A DNA stretch of 64,000 nt, taken from Lachnospiraceae bacterium UBA1721 (lineage in GTDB: Bacteria > Bacillota > Clostridia > Lachnospirales > Lachnospiraceae). The number at the start of each line of letters is the position of its first letter. The first letter of the stretch is position 1. Under the pieces are notes generated by a model. It was not told where the DNA came from, ran no database searches, and worked only from the letters and a program-made list of their open reading frames with translations. This document shows, piece after piece, positions 34,639 to 42,906 of this stretch. Location of the stretch: assembly GCA_002317155.1 (NCBI GenBank), contig DCIR01000055.1, positions 1-64,000 of the forward strand, in the 5' to 3' direction. Position numbers and translations under genes: made by a program.

Positions 34639-35523
34639 ATGAATTACACAGTAAAAACAGATGAATTAACACGTGAGTATTTTGATTCAATATTGATTTC
34701 GACAAGATATCTCGATTCGGATCTTCCGAACCTTGAGATGGAACTTTTCGGTGAAAAATTTGAGACGCCGGTAATGACTGCAGCTCTTTCGCATTTGCAC
34801 AAAATCTGTGACAATGCTATGGAAGAGATTGCGATCGGAGCTAAGAATGCCGGGGCTGTTCATTTTGTCGGTATGACAGAGGAGGATGAGCTTGCCGAAA
34901 TCATCGGCACTGGTGCAAGAACAGTCAAGATAGTGAAGCCGCACGAGAAGGATGAGATGGTGAAGTTTAAGATTGATCATGCTGTCAAGTGTGGGGCTTT
35001 TGCGGTTGGAATGGATATCGACCACGCTATCTCATGGGAAGGAAAATATGACAATGTCATGGGATTTCCGATGAAGCCCACTACTTCCGAGAAACTTGCT
35101 GAGTATGTAAAAATGTCAGACAGACCATTTATTGTAAAGGGTGTGCTCAGCCCTGAAGATGCGGCTAAATGTGTGGAAGCAGGAGCTTCGGGAATAGTGG
35201 TTTCACATCATCATGGAATCATGGATTATATGGTTCCGCCTCTTATGGTTTTGCCTGAAATTGTCAAGGCAGTAGATGGCCAGATTAAAGTGTTCGTAGA
35301 CTGTGGAATTACCAGGGGCGCAGATGTGTTCAAGGCGCTTGCGCTTGGCGCTGATGCTGTCTGTGTCGGCCGCGCACTTATGGACCCTCTTAAGGAAGGC
35401 GCCAAGGGAGTGACTAACCAGATAGAAGCAATCAACAGAGAACTTAGCGTGATTATGGCTAGAACCGGTGCGAAGAATCTTAAAGAGATTGATCCTTCAG
35501 TTCTTAGATTTAGGGCGTTTTAG
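34639..35523 (+). CDS. FMN-dependent alpha-hydroxyacid dehydrogenase family protein
   Basis: 294-residue TIM-barrel flavoprotein of the lactate-oxidase/glycolate-oxidase family. Visible are RPFIVKGVLSPEDAAKC with the FMN Lys, GIVVSHHHG where the catalytic His/Arg region lies, VFVDCGITRGADVFKALALG and VCVGRALMDPLKEG for phosphate binding. The normal family HGGRQ motif is replaced by SHHHG, so the substrate probably differs from lactate. Start is uncertain: ATG 34639 has a G-run 6 nt upstream, but ATG 34627 is possible. Monocistronic between two terminator-like regions. Confidence 0.82.
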   Translation: MNYTVKTDELTREYFDSILISTRYLDSDLPNLEMELFGEKFETPVMTAALSHLHKICDNAMEEIAIGAKNAGAVHFVGMTEEDELAEIIGTGARTVKIVKPHEKDEMVKFKIDHAVKCGAFAVGMDIDHAISWEGKYDNVMGFPMKPTTSEKLAEYVKMSDRPFIVKGVLSPEDAAKCVEAGASGIVVSHHHGIMDYMVPPLMVLPEIVKAVDGQIKVFVDCGITRGADVFKALALGADAVCVGRALMDPLKEGAKGVTNQIEAINRELSVIMARTGAKNLKEIDPSVLRFRAF

Positions 35524-35547
35524 GCGACGAATATTTGTGCAAAAACT

Positions 35548-35587
35548 ACCGCTTATTCTTTTTTTCGACCGCTCATTCCTTTTGTGT
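35548..35587. repeat. 20-bp tandem duplication downstream of a stop codon
   Basis: ACCGCTTATTCTTTTTTTCG at 35548-35567 is followed directly by a copy with 15 of 20 matches at 35568-35587, about 25 nt after the FMN-dehydrogenase stop codon. The T-rich halves could also act as weak termination signals. Confidence 0.6.
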
Positions 35588-35647
35588 TGAATTCATATTT
35601 TCGGGATGTTAATATCCTTTCACAAGATTTTCTTATGGGGGATAAAT

Positions 35648-36616
35648 ATGAAAAGATTAGAAGATATGGATTTGATTGATGATTTCTTAAACAACGCGCT
35701 TGCAAATAGTACAGAATATGCTGAAGAGGCATATCGTATAATTTTAGAGGCGCTGCTTGGTTTTAGTATTGGAGAAATCAGTATTATCAATCAACGTACT
35801 TTTGCACCACCGCATCCAGATATGAGAGGCATACGTTTGGATGTAGAGATTACTGAACGTGACAAGTATGGTCAGAAAATTAGGATGTACGATTATGAGC
35901 CTCATGCAGAAAATGATTTGGATTTTCCAAAACATAATCGATTCTATCAGGCAAAAATTGATAATAAGAATATGAAGTCCGGAGATGATGACTTCGCGCA
36001 TATGCCGGAGTTGTATGTCATAACTATTACCAATTTTGATATATGGGGATACGATTATATGCTCTATACTTTTGAGAACTCTTGCAGGGAAGTGCCCGAA
36101 ATCAAGTATGGAGATGGCTTGCATTTCTTATACTTTAATACTAAAGGGAGTAAAGGCGGTAGCGAGTCAATAAAAAACATGCTATCATATATTCAAACAA
36201 GCCGAGATATCAATGTGGTTGATAATTCAACTCGAAAGCTTGATGAACTTATTGACCGAGTCAAGGATTTAGAAGAAGTGAGGTCTGGATATATGACATT
36301 AGGACATTTGATAGATAGAGAAACGCGGGAAGCAAAAGTAAAAGCAAGAGAAGAAGGCTTGGAAGAAGGTCGCGTGCAAGGTCTGGCGGAAGGACGCGAG
36401 CAAGGCTTGGAAGAAGGACGCGTGCAAGGTCTGGAGGAAGGTCGCGAACAAGGTCGCGAACAAGGCCACGAGGATGGCCAATTGCAAGAACGTGAGAAAA
36501 ATATTATGGCTATGTTTAGAAATGGTCTTTCTGCAGAATTAATATCTAAGTATCTTGAATTGGACATTAATGTGGTGAACTCAGTGCTTGATAAAATGAC
36601 TGTTATGACACATTGA
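35648..36616 (+). CDS. Rpn/PD-(D/E)XK nuclease-family protein
   Basis: 322 residues of the Rpn (YhgA-like) family, often labelled putative transposase but really PD-(D/E)XK nucleases linked to recombination. The N-terminal start (DFLNNALANSTEYAEEAYRI), the catalytic-type strand RGIRLDVEITERDKYGQ (D-x-E) and RFYQAKIDNKNMKSGDD follow the family plan. Residues ~235-275 are Glu/Gly/Arg/Gln repeats, then a small helical end (GLSAELISKYLELDINVV). ATG 35648 follows GGGGGATAAAT. It is a single gene with a terminator. Confidence 0.85.
   Translation: MKRLEDMDLIDDFLNNALANSTEYAEEAYRIILEALLGFSIGEISIINQRTFAPPHPDMRGIRLDVEITERDKYGQKIRMYDYEPHAENDLDFPKHNRFYQAKIDNKNMKSGDDDFAHMPELYVITITNFDIWGYDYMLYTFENSCREVPEIKYGDGLHFLYFNTKGSKGGSESIKNMLSYIQTSRDINVVDNSTRKLDELIDRVKDLEEVRSGYMTLGHLIDRETREAKVKAREEGLEEGRVQGLAEGREQGLEEGRVQGLEEGREQGREQGHEDGQLQEREKNIMAMFRNGLSAELISKYLELDINVVNSVLDKMTVMTH
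36356..36451. repeat. in-frame 48-bp tandem repeat in the Rpn-family gene
   Basis: Two adjacent 48-nt copies encode GLEEGRVQGL(A/E)EGREQ, followed by shorter 12-nt GREQ copies. This charged spacer is typical of the family's hypervariable linker. Confidence 0.85.
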
Positions 36617-36640
36617 TGAATATTTGAGAGTATTATACAA

Positions 36641-36675
36641 GGTCTTGAATCATAATGGTTCAGGACCTTTCTTTT
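36641..36675 (+). terminator. intrinsic terminator of the Rpn-family gene
   Basis: GGTCTTGAATC / GGTTCAGGACC (two G-U) with an ATAAT loop and TTTCTTTT tail. The left arm is identical to that of the terminator at 32804. Confidence 0.88.
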
Positions 36676-36697
36676 GTTATACACGACGGGCCAAGTG
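36672..36697. repeat. dispersed 26-bp element, copy 1
   Basis: TTTTGTTATACACGACG plus nine more bases match the copy at 42853 at 23 of 26 positions. Both copies begin in the T-tail of an intrinsic terminator although the genes are unrelated. Confidence 0.7.
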
Positions 36698-36788
36698 ATT
36701 ACAGATCATTGGCGATATGATATAGTATATTTGCTATTTATGAACATATGCATGAACAAATGCGTAAACATACCTTTCGGAGATTACT

Positions 36789-37589
36789 ATGGGTAAGATT
36801 GAAGATTTTTATAACAAATTCAATGAGGAAAAAAGACTGGACACTCGCCATGGACAAATAGAATTCCGTGTGACTATGAAATATGTTCATGACTATTTGG
36901 ACAGGGTAATGTCTGAACGTGGATTTACAGATAAATCACAGCTTCAGCTTCTCGATATCGGAGCAGCAACAGGTCGCTACAGTGTGCCTCTTTGTGAGGA
37001 AGGTTACTCTGTGACAGCCGTAGAACTTGTTAAATATAATTTGGGTATTCTTAAGAAAAAGAACAGTAATGTTACTGCTATTCAAGGGAATGCATTGAAG
37101 CTTAAGAAGCTGGCTGATGAGACTTTTGACCTCACGCTTCTTTTTGGCCCGATGTATCATCTGATGACTGCTGAGGAGAAGATGCAGGCACTCCGAGAGG
37201 CAAAGCGTGTCACTAAAAAAGGCGGATATATACTGGTCGCATATATTATGAATGAGTATGCGTTTGTGATTCGTGCTATTCAGGAAAATATGATTCATGA
37301 GTCTATCGAGAAAGGGCTTTTGACAGAGGATTTTCATGTGATTCCCAACGAGGATAGTGTATATGACTTTGTGAGAATTGAGGATATAGATCGATTTAAC
37401 AGTGAAGTGGGACTTGCTAGGGAGAAGATTATCTCACCTGACGGCCCAGCCAATTATATCAGACCTTTTGTTAATAAGCTTGACGATGAGGGCTTTGAGT
37501 ATCTGGTAAAATATCAGCTTGCCACAGCTGAGAGAATGGATATCATCGGAGCTGCGGCACATACGGTGGATATTTTAAGAAAGATGTGA
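36789..37589 (+). CDS. class I SAM-dependent methyltransferase
   Basis: 266-residue Rossmann methyltransferase: motif I LQLLDIGAATGRYSVPLCEE, motif II AVELVKYNLGIL, acidic loop IQGNALKLKKLADETFDLTLLFGPMYHL kept here only as landmarks (IQGNAL, FDLTLLFGP), motif post-I REAKRVTKKGGYILVAY. Small-molecule or unspecified substrate; no target domain. Its promoter lies in the 110-nt gap after the repeated 26-bp element. It is separated from the next gene by short tandem repeats. Confidence 0.85.
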   Translation: MGKIEDFYNKFNEEKRLDTRHGQIEFRVTMKYVHDYLDRVMSERGFTDKSQLQLLDIGAATGRYSVPLCEEGYSVTAVELVKYNLGILKKKNSNVTAIQGNALKLKKLADETFDLTLLFGPMYHLMTAEEKMQALREAKRVTKKGGYILVAYIMNEYAFVIRAIQENMIHESIEKGLLTEDFHVIPNEDSVYDFVRIEDIDRFNSEVGLAREKIISPDGPANYIRPFVNKLDDEGFEYLVKYQLATAERMDIIGAAAHTVDILRKM

Positions 37590-37619
37590 TTAAGCATATA
37601 TTGGTAAGTTTTTGCGGAC

Positions 37620-37653
37620 ATAATGTGAGCAAAGAGATAATGTGAGTAAGAGG
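37620..37653. repeat. 17-bp tandem duplication
   Basis: ATAATGTGAGCAAAGAG followed at once by ATAATGTGAGTAAGAGG, in the short gap after the methyltransferase stop codon. The second copy may provide an alternative GTG start for the next gene. Confidence 0.6.
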
Positions 37654-37689
37654 TTTGTGCGAGCAAGAGAGCACAGGGAGCTGGAGTAT

Positions 37690-38799
37690 ATGGAGAAAGG
37701 TAGTCTGATTGAGCGTCGCCTTGATAATGCGGTGTTCAGGGAGATTAAAAAGACAGATAAATCTATAGTGATGGGTGCCGGAATTGGTCATGATTATTCT
37801 GATATTAACGGAATTATTACGGCTGATGGCACAGGCGAAACTCCGGCTATAGCATGGATAAAGGCTACTAATAATTTTGCTTGTTCATTGGCAAACGCAA
37901 TCGGAGCTAGGCTCACATTACTTTTGCCAGAAGGTACCAAAGAGTCTTTTATAAAAAAATGTATGTCGGAGTTTGCTGAGCTTGCTGAAAAATCAGAGAT
38001 GCCGATTGTGGGTGGACATACGCAGGTAAGTGATAGCTTTGCTGCACCATTTTTTACTGTTCATATATTTGGACACTCAGTGCAGAATTGTGACGATAAC
38101 TCAACATCAGGAGCAAAAAATATTAAGTACCCTGATAAGCGAAGCATCTGCGATGGCAGCAGTATTATTATGTGCGGCTATGCAGGAATGCTTGGCACTG
38201 ATATATTGATTCAAAAAAATGAATCGATTATAAAAGAAAGATTCGGCAATTATTTTTCATCGGGATATGTATTCGGAACTGAGAAATGCAGTGTAGCTAA
38301 TGTTGCGAAAATGATCAGGGTGGCTTTGAAGAATGACGCGAAAATTGCGCCAACTTTGGGGAATGACGCGAGAATTGTGGCGACCTTGGCGAATGGCGCT
38401 GGAATTGAGTCGGCGCTGATGAATGACACGAGACTGGCAGCAGATGATCTCAAAATATCATATCTCCATGACATCTCCTGCGGTGGAGTCTACGCTGCTC
38501 TATGGCAGCTTGGTCGTTTTGCCGATTGTGGATTTACAGTTCATAACGACAGGATACCGATCAGACAGGAGACTATTGAGGTCTGTGAGGCACTTGATAA
38601 AAATCCGTATCTCATAGACGGAACAGGTGGACTTCTTATCGTGTGCGACAATCCGGAACCGATTTTAGGTGCTCTGGAAGAGCATGGAATTGTAGCTGCG
38701 TTAATAGGAAGAATCGTGAAAAAAGGTGAGCGCCTCGTCGCTTTCGGAGACGGGGAAACGCGCAAGCTGGCAGCCTCCACCGGGGATGAGATTTATTGA
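37690..38799 (+). CDS. AIR synthase (PurM/HypE-like) family protein
   Basis: 369 residues of the ATP-binding PurM/HypE/SelD/ThiL superfamily. Visible are IVMGAGIGHDYSDI near the start, the domain-swap strand MPIVGGHTQVSDSFAAPFF, SSIIMCGYAGMLGTDIL and the C-terminal HDISCGGVYAALWQLG and GTGGLLIVCDNP. The exact reaction is unknown and no hydrogenase or purine genes are adjacent. A 40-residue repeat insertion (about 215-254) splits the second domain. ATG 37690 (GGGAG 9 nt upstream) is preferred; GTG 37642 would add 16 residues. Confidence 0.75.
   Translation: MEKGSLIERRLDNAVFREIKKTDKSIVMGAGIGHDYSDINGIITADGTGETPAIAWIKATNNFACSLANAIGARLTLLLPEGTKESFIKKCMSEFAELAEKSEMPIVGGHTQVSDSFAAPFFTVHIFGHSVQNCDDNSTSGAKNIKYPDKRSICDGSSIIMCGYAGMLGTDILIQKNESIIKERFGNYFSSGYVFGTEKCSVANVAKMIRVALKNDAKIAPTLGNDARIVATLANGAGIESALMNDTRLAADDLKISYLHDISCGGVYAALWQLGRFADCGFTVHNDRIPIRQETIEVCEALDKNPYLIDGTGGLLIVCDNPEPILGALEEHGIVAALIGRIVKKGERLVAFGDGETRKLAASTGDEIY
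38331..38450. repeat. in-frame 30-bp tandem repeat, four units
   Basis: Four consecutive 30-nt units beginning GAATGACGCG (third GAATGGCGCT, fourth GAATGACACG) encode degenerate 10-residue repeats NDA(K/R)I-x2-TL-x. They lie inside the AIR-synthase-like gene, do not shift its frame, and interrupt what should be a compact domain. Confidence 0.85.
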
Positions 38800-38860
38800 T
38801 GACTTGTGCGAATTATGATAAAATTAAATGTACGGCAAAAAAACTTTAAGGAGTTTTGAG

Positions 38861-40780
38861 ATGACTATATTTAAGTGCAAAATGTGTGGCGGAGATCTGA
38901 TTATTCAGGGTGATGCAACAGTTGGAGAATGTGAATGCTGCGGAACTCGACAGACCTTCCCTCGCCTTGATAATGATAAGAAGGTTAATCTTTATGACAG
39001 AGCGAATCATTTTAGACGCAACAGCGATTTTGATAAGGCGGCTGCTATCTACGAGCAGATTCTTAATGAGGATAAAGATGATGCTGAAGCGTACTGGTCA
39101 CTCATCCTTTGCCGATATGGAATCGATTATGTTGAGGATCCTGTTACAGGTAAGAGAATTCCTACGATTCGAAGAGCACAGTACACGTCTATTTTTGCTG
39201 ATGAGGATTATAAGTCAGCAATAGAAAAAGCTTCTCCGGAACAGAAGGTTGTATACGAGGAAGAGGCGCAGACCATCGACAATATTCAGAAGGGTATCCT
39301 TGCTATTTCAGAAAAGGAAGAGCCTTTTGATGTGTTTATATGTTATAAGGAGAGCGATGATAACGGTCAGAGAACTGTTGACAGTGTTCTTGCCAATGAC
39401 CTGTATCATCAGTTGACACAGGAAGGCCTCAAGGTGTTCTTTGCGAGAATCACACTTGAAGATAAGCTCGGACAGGAATATGAGCCTTACATTTTTGCGG
39501 CACTTAATTCTGCAAAGGTAATGGTGGTTCTTGGTACCAAGCCTGCATATTTTAATGCTGTTTGGGTTAAAAATGAGTGGTCTAGATATCTTTCACTTAT
39601 CAGACTCGGACAGAAAAAGACACTTATCCCTGCATATAAGGGAATGGATCCCTATGATTTGCCGGAGGAATTTTCACATCTTCAGGCACAGGATATGGAT
39701 AAGCTTGGATTTATGCAGGATCTTCTCCGCGGAATCAACAAGATTGTCAATGAAGATAAGCTCAAAAATGCTAACAAGAATATTGATTCTGCTAAGCAGC
39801 AGGCTATCAATACCAACGAAATTGCACTTATCAAGAGAGGTAAAATGGCTCTTGAAGACCGTGAGTGGAATAAGGCACAGGGCTTCTTCGACGATTTGCT
39901 CAGCCATGTAAATGCGGAGTGTGCGCAGGCGTACTTCGGACAGCAGCTTGCGGAAATCAAGCTTTCCAACAGACAGGAATTCATTAATTACTTTTTGAAT
40001 AAATACTCTGAAAGTAAGGTGGTAAGACGTCTTGCCGGAGAGGTGGCTACAGATAGAATTAATGCAACGATAGAAAAATATGCAATCAAGGATTATCTTG
40101 AGGCCGAGGTTTTACTTAATCTTTATGTATACTATCGAGGCTATGATACAGAACTGGACTCACTCAATCAGCTTAAGGCGGATGAGACAGCAGAGCTTAA
40201 CAGCATGAAAAATCTTGCGCGAGCTAAGCAGTATGCAAGTGGTGAATTTAAGAAGGAGCTTGATGAAGCTCTTAAGACAATTTCGGATGCACTTGACACC
40301 AGAATAGCAGAGGCTACTGCAAGAGATAATGATAATATTGCAAGAATTACCAGCGAGTATGCACAGGTTCTCGATGCGGCAGATGCTAAGGCACTTGAGC
40401 TGTATAATGAAGCAGAGTCCAGACGTAATGCAGAGTATATGTCTATAATCAATAGAATGAATACTGCGGCAACAGTGCCTGATTTTACAGAGTGCCATGA
40501 GAGATTTTCTGCGTTAGGTAATTATATGGCAGCAGCGGTAATGGCCAATAATTGTACTGTTGAGATTAATAAGATATACGAGCATGAGAGAATGGTACGT
40601 GAGCAGGAACTTGCAGCTCAGAGAGCAGAGGAGGAGAGACTTCGCATTGAGGAGGAAACTCGCCTGGCAAATGAGGAAAAGGCAAGAAAGAAGCGTAAGC
40701 TTATTATTATTCTTTCTGCTATCGGAGTAGGTATAATTGCTATCGCAGCTCTCGTATTGTATTTGGTATTTGGACGATAA
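38861..40780 (+). CDS. membrane-anchored TIR-domain protein with zinc ribbon
   Basis: 639 residues in five parts. A zinc ribbon (CKMC...CECC, 6-27) comes first, then a TPR-like helical section (~40-145). A TIR domain (~155-300) follows: FDVFICYKESDDNGQRT, FFARITLEDKLGQEYEPYI, VWVKNEWSRYL with Glu239 at the usual catalytic position. Then there are long helices and a Glu/Arg coiled coil, and a single C-terminal membrane helix (LIIILSAIGVGIIAIAALVL). TIR domains with this Glu can cleave NAD+ in immunity; others only bind protein. AAGGAG is 7 nt before ATG 38861. Its stop overlaps the next start. Confidence 0.85.
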   Translation: MTIFKCKMCGGDLIIQGDATVGECECCGTRQTFPRLDNDKKVNLYDRANHFRRNSDFDKAAAIYEQILNEDKDDAEAYWSLILCRYGIDYVEDPVTGKRIPTIRRAQYTSIFADEDYKSAIEKASPEQKVVYEEEAQTIDNIQKGILAISEKEEPFDVFICYKESDDNGQRTVDSVLANDLYHQLTQEGLKVFFARITLEDKLGQEYEPYIFAALNSAKVMVVLGTKPAYFNAVWVKNEWSRYLSLIRLGQKKTLIPAYKGMDPYDLPEEFSHLQAQDMDKLGFMQDLLRGINKIVNEDKLKNANKNIDSAKQQAINTNEIALIKRGKMALEDREWNKAQGFFDDLLSHVNAECAQAYFGQQLAEIKLSNRQEFINYFLNKYSESKVVRRLAGEVATDRINATIEKYAIKDYLEAEVLLNLYVYYRGYDTELDSLNQLKADETAELNSMKNLARAKQYASGEFKKELDEALKTISDALDTRIAEATARDNDNIARITSEYAQVLDAADAKALELYNEAESRRNAEYMSIINRMNTAATVPDFTECHERFSALGNYMAAAVMANNCTVEINKIYEHERMVREQELAAQRAEEERLRIEEETRLANEEKARKKRKLIIILSAIGVGIIAIAALVLYLVFGR

Positions 40781-41472
40781 TGGAAAAAGACCTGTTTGCA
40801 CCGATAAAAAAATATTTTGAACAGTATGGTTATGTTGCCGACGGAGAGGTCAACGATATCGATCTTTATATGGAAAAAGGCGATGAAAGCGTGGCTGTAG
40901 AACTTAAGGTCAATTTGGATTTTAAGTCAGTGCAACAGGCCGCATTAAGGCAGAAATTGGTCGACACGGTTTTTATCGGTATCTTTAAGCCGAGTGATTT
41001 GAATTCGCGTTCTTTCAAGGATAAGATTTACATCTTGAAACGACTGGGAATCGGTCTGATAGTGGTTTCAAAAAGGTCGCATACAGTGGAGATTGTAAGT
41101 GAACCGGTTGCGAGTGAACTTGATAATCTTAAGGCGAGTAATAAAAGAAAAAAGAGAGCGTTGTCAGAAGAGTTTCAAAAGCGTCGCACAAAGAATAATA
41201 TCGGTGGCGTGCGAGGCACAAAGCTGATTACCGGATACAGGGAAGATGCGCTTCTGGTTCTTGATACTCTTGCTGAACTTGGTGGTGAAGCAAAGACAAA
41301 GCAGATTCGAGAGCTTAGCGGAATCCAGAAAAGTACAGATATTATGCACGACAATTTTTATGGATGGTTTGTGAATGTTGGCCGTGGAGTATATAAGATT
41401 TGTCAGGCAGGATACGATGCGCTTGAAGAATTCGAGGACACTATTTATTTGTTAAGACGAGGCAACCGGTAA
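40780..41472 (+). CDS. DUF2161 family, putative PD-(D/E)XK phosphodiesterase
   Basis: 230 residues. The N-terminal half shows a restriction-endonuclease-like core: DIDLYMEKGDESVAVELKVN gives the D-x-n-E-x-K arrangement. FKSVQQAALRQKLVDTVFIG and LGIGLIVVSKRSHTVEIV follow. The C-terminal ~85 residues look like a winged helix (DALLVLDTLAELGGEAKTKQ, YGWFVNVGRGVYKI). It starts within the TIR gene's stop (TAATG, 1-nt overlap), so both are translated together. No partner or substrate is known; after it lies a tandem-repeat spacer. Confidence 0.78.
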   Translation: MEKDLFAPIKKYFEQYGYVADGEVNDIDLYMEKGDESVAVELKVNLDFKSVQQAALRQKLVDTVFIGIFKPSDLNSRSFKDKIYILKRLGIGLIVVSKRSHTVEIVSEPVASELDNLKASNKRKKRALSEEFQKRRTKNNIGGVRGTKLITGYREDALLVLDTLAELGGEAKTKQIRELSGIQKSTDIMHDNFYGWFVNVGRGVYKICQAGYDALEEFEDTIYLLRRGNR

Positions 41473-41512
41473 GGACTGATGGAATAAGGTGGAGCGAATT
41501 AAGGCGGGGCGG

Positions 41513-41602
41513 AATAGGACAGATTGTAATAAGTCAAATTTGAATAAAGCAGATCAGAATAATACAAATCAGATTAATACAGATCAGATTAAAACAGATT
41601 AA
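41513..41602. repeat. 15-bp degenerate tandem repeat, six units
   Basis: Units AATAGGACAGATTGT, AATAAGTCAAATTTG, AATAAAGCAGATCAG, AATAATACAAATCAG, ATTAATACAGATCAG and ATTAAAACAGATTAA follow each other exactly. Less regular TAAGG-containing units reach back to the DUF2161 stop codon at 41470. An open frame of 37 codons from GTG 41489 spans it but has no supporting ribosome binding site. Confidence 0.8.
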
Positions 41603-41644
41603 GCGTAGATTCGTGATGAATGGTCTATTTAGTGTGTGGGTAGG

Positions 41645-42781
41645 ATGAAGCAGAAGGCAAGCAGAAATAAGACAATTGATTTTGATATAGCAGAAGGCAG
41701 GGAGTATCTGGAAAGGTGCGTCCCTGCGCTTTCAGTTAGGGAGATGGCTGCCGCTGAAAATGAAGCACATTATCAAGAAGGCAGTCCGGATAATGTTTGT
41801 TATAGCAGTCAGGATTGTAGTCAGGATAACATTAGCGATGCATGTGGTAGAATTAGTTCCGTCGATTCGGTCCGGAATGCTTATATCATAGGTGACAGTT
41901 TTGAAGTGATGGATATGCTACCGGAAAAGTGTGCTGATTTGTTGATAGTAGATCCGCCTTATAATCTCGCCAAGAATTACCACGGTAATAAATTCAACCG
42001 TGTAGGTTCGGAAGAGTATAGAGCTTTTACCGTTAAATGGGTAGAAAAGGTTCTGCCACTTCTTAAGGAAAATGCTTCGATTTATGTGTGCTGTGATTGG
42101 GAATCCAGTCTGATAATCGGTCCTGTATTATGCGAGTATTTTCATGTACTTAACAGAATTACATGGCAGAGAGAAAAAGGTCGCGGTGCTGAATCCAACT
42201 GGAAAAATGGTATGGAAGATATATGGTTTGCGGTAAACAGTAAGTCTGCTCCCAAGCGTGCTCAGTCTATAGGAGATGAGGGATATACTTTCAATTTGAA
42301 TGCGGTTAAGGTTCGTAAGAAGGTAATCGCACCATACAGAGTGGACGGTAAGCCTAAGGATTGGGAAGAGACTGAAGACGGTAATTACAGAAATACCTGT
42401 CCGTCCAATTTTTGGGATGATATATCTATCCCCTACTGGTCGATGCCGGAAAACACTGCGCACCCCACACAGAAGCCTGAAAAGCTCTTGGCCAAAATAA
42501 TTCTCGCCAGCAGTAATGAAGGCGATATAGTTTTGGATCCTTTTGCAGGATCGGGCTCTACTGCAGTAACGGCCAGGAAGCTCGGAAGAGATTATATCGC
42601 AATTGAACAAAATGAGCTCTATGGAGCATGGGCACAAAAACGTCTGGAGATGGCCGAGACTGATAGATCAATCCAGGGGTATAGTGATGGTGTATTCTGG
42701 GAACGCAATACCTCGGGGCTGCAACGTAGCTCTCAAATCAAAGGTGGTTCAGGGAACAGACTTAATGCAGGAAAACAATAA
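41645..42781 (+). CDS. site-specific DNA methyltransferase (N4/N6 class, beta order)
   Basis: 378 residues. After a ~75-residue unusual N-terminus, YIIGDSFEVMDMLPEKCADL and DPPYNLAKNYHGNKF (motif IV, 103-106) come first, a middle region with REKGRGAESNWKNGMEDIW follows, and then HPTQKPEKLLAKIILAS and DPFAGSGSTAVTARKLG (motif I). Motif IV before motif I and the DPPY form fit beta-class amino-methyltransferases. It makes N6-methyladenine or N4-methylcytosine at an unknown site. No ordinary restriction gene adjoins it; the DUF2161 gene upstream is the only nuclease-like neighbour. Start ATG 41645 is likely but weakly supported. Confidence 0.9.
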   Translation: MKQKASRNKTIDFDIAEGREYLERCVPALSVREMAAAENEAHYQEGSPDNVCYSSQDCSQDNISDACGRISSVDSVRNAYIIGDSFEVMDMLPEKCADLLIVDPPYNLAKNYHGNKFNRVGSEEYRAFTVKWVEKVLPLLKENASIYVCCDWESSLIIGPVLCEYFHVLNRITWQREKGRGAESNWKNGMEDIWFAVNSKSAPKRAQSIGDEGYTFNLNAVKVRKKVIAPYRVDGKPKDWEETEDGNYRNTCPSNFWDDISIPYWSMPENTAHPTQKPEKLLAKIILASSNEGDIVLDPFAGSGSTAVTARKLGRDYIAIEQNELYGAWAQKRLEMAETDRSIQGYSDGVFWERNTSGLQRSSQIKGGSGNRLNAGKQ

Positions 42782-42823
42782 AGTGCAAGTAGTATGCGGG
42801 GTAATTCGAAACCTAATACTTAG

Positions 42824-42859
42824 AACACAGCAGTCAATTGATGATTGCTGTGTTTTGTT
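42824..42859 (+). terminator. intrinsic terminator of the DNA methyltransferase gene
   Basis: AACACAGCAGTCA / TGATTGCTGTGTT (one G-U) is a 13-bp stem with an ATTGA loop, followed by TTTTGTTA, which is also the start of the dispersed 26-bp element. Confidence 0.9.
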
Positions 42860-42878
42860 ATACACGACGAGCTAAATG
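42853..42878. repeat. dispersed 26-bp element, copy 2
   Basis: Starts TTTTGTTATACACGACG and matches the element at 36672 at 23 of 26 positions, again in the tail of a terminator and upstream of the next gene. Confidence 0.7.
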
Positions 42879-42906
42879 AAAACATGTGCTTAAGAAGGAG
42901 TAACAT

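Noticed and set aside
35648..36616. Transposase or insertion sequence
   Set aside because: Although the family is often labelled transposase, no inverted terminal repeats or target duplications were seen; it is a PD-(D/E)XK-type nuclease gene.
36193..36684. Minus-strand frame encoding a Ser/Pro/Cys-rich repeat protein
   Set aside because: It is the reverse reading of the Glu/Gly/Arg repeats of the Rpn-family gene and of its terminator.
41513..41602. CRISPR array
   Set aside because: The 15-bp units are directly adjacent without spacers and are degenerate.
41489..41602. A 37-codon ORF between DUF2161 and the DNA methyltransferase
   Set aside because: It is generated by the 15-bp repeats, whose length is a multiple of three, and lacks a ribosome binding site.
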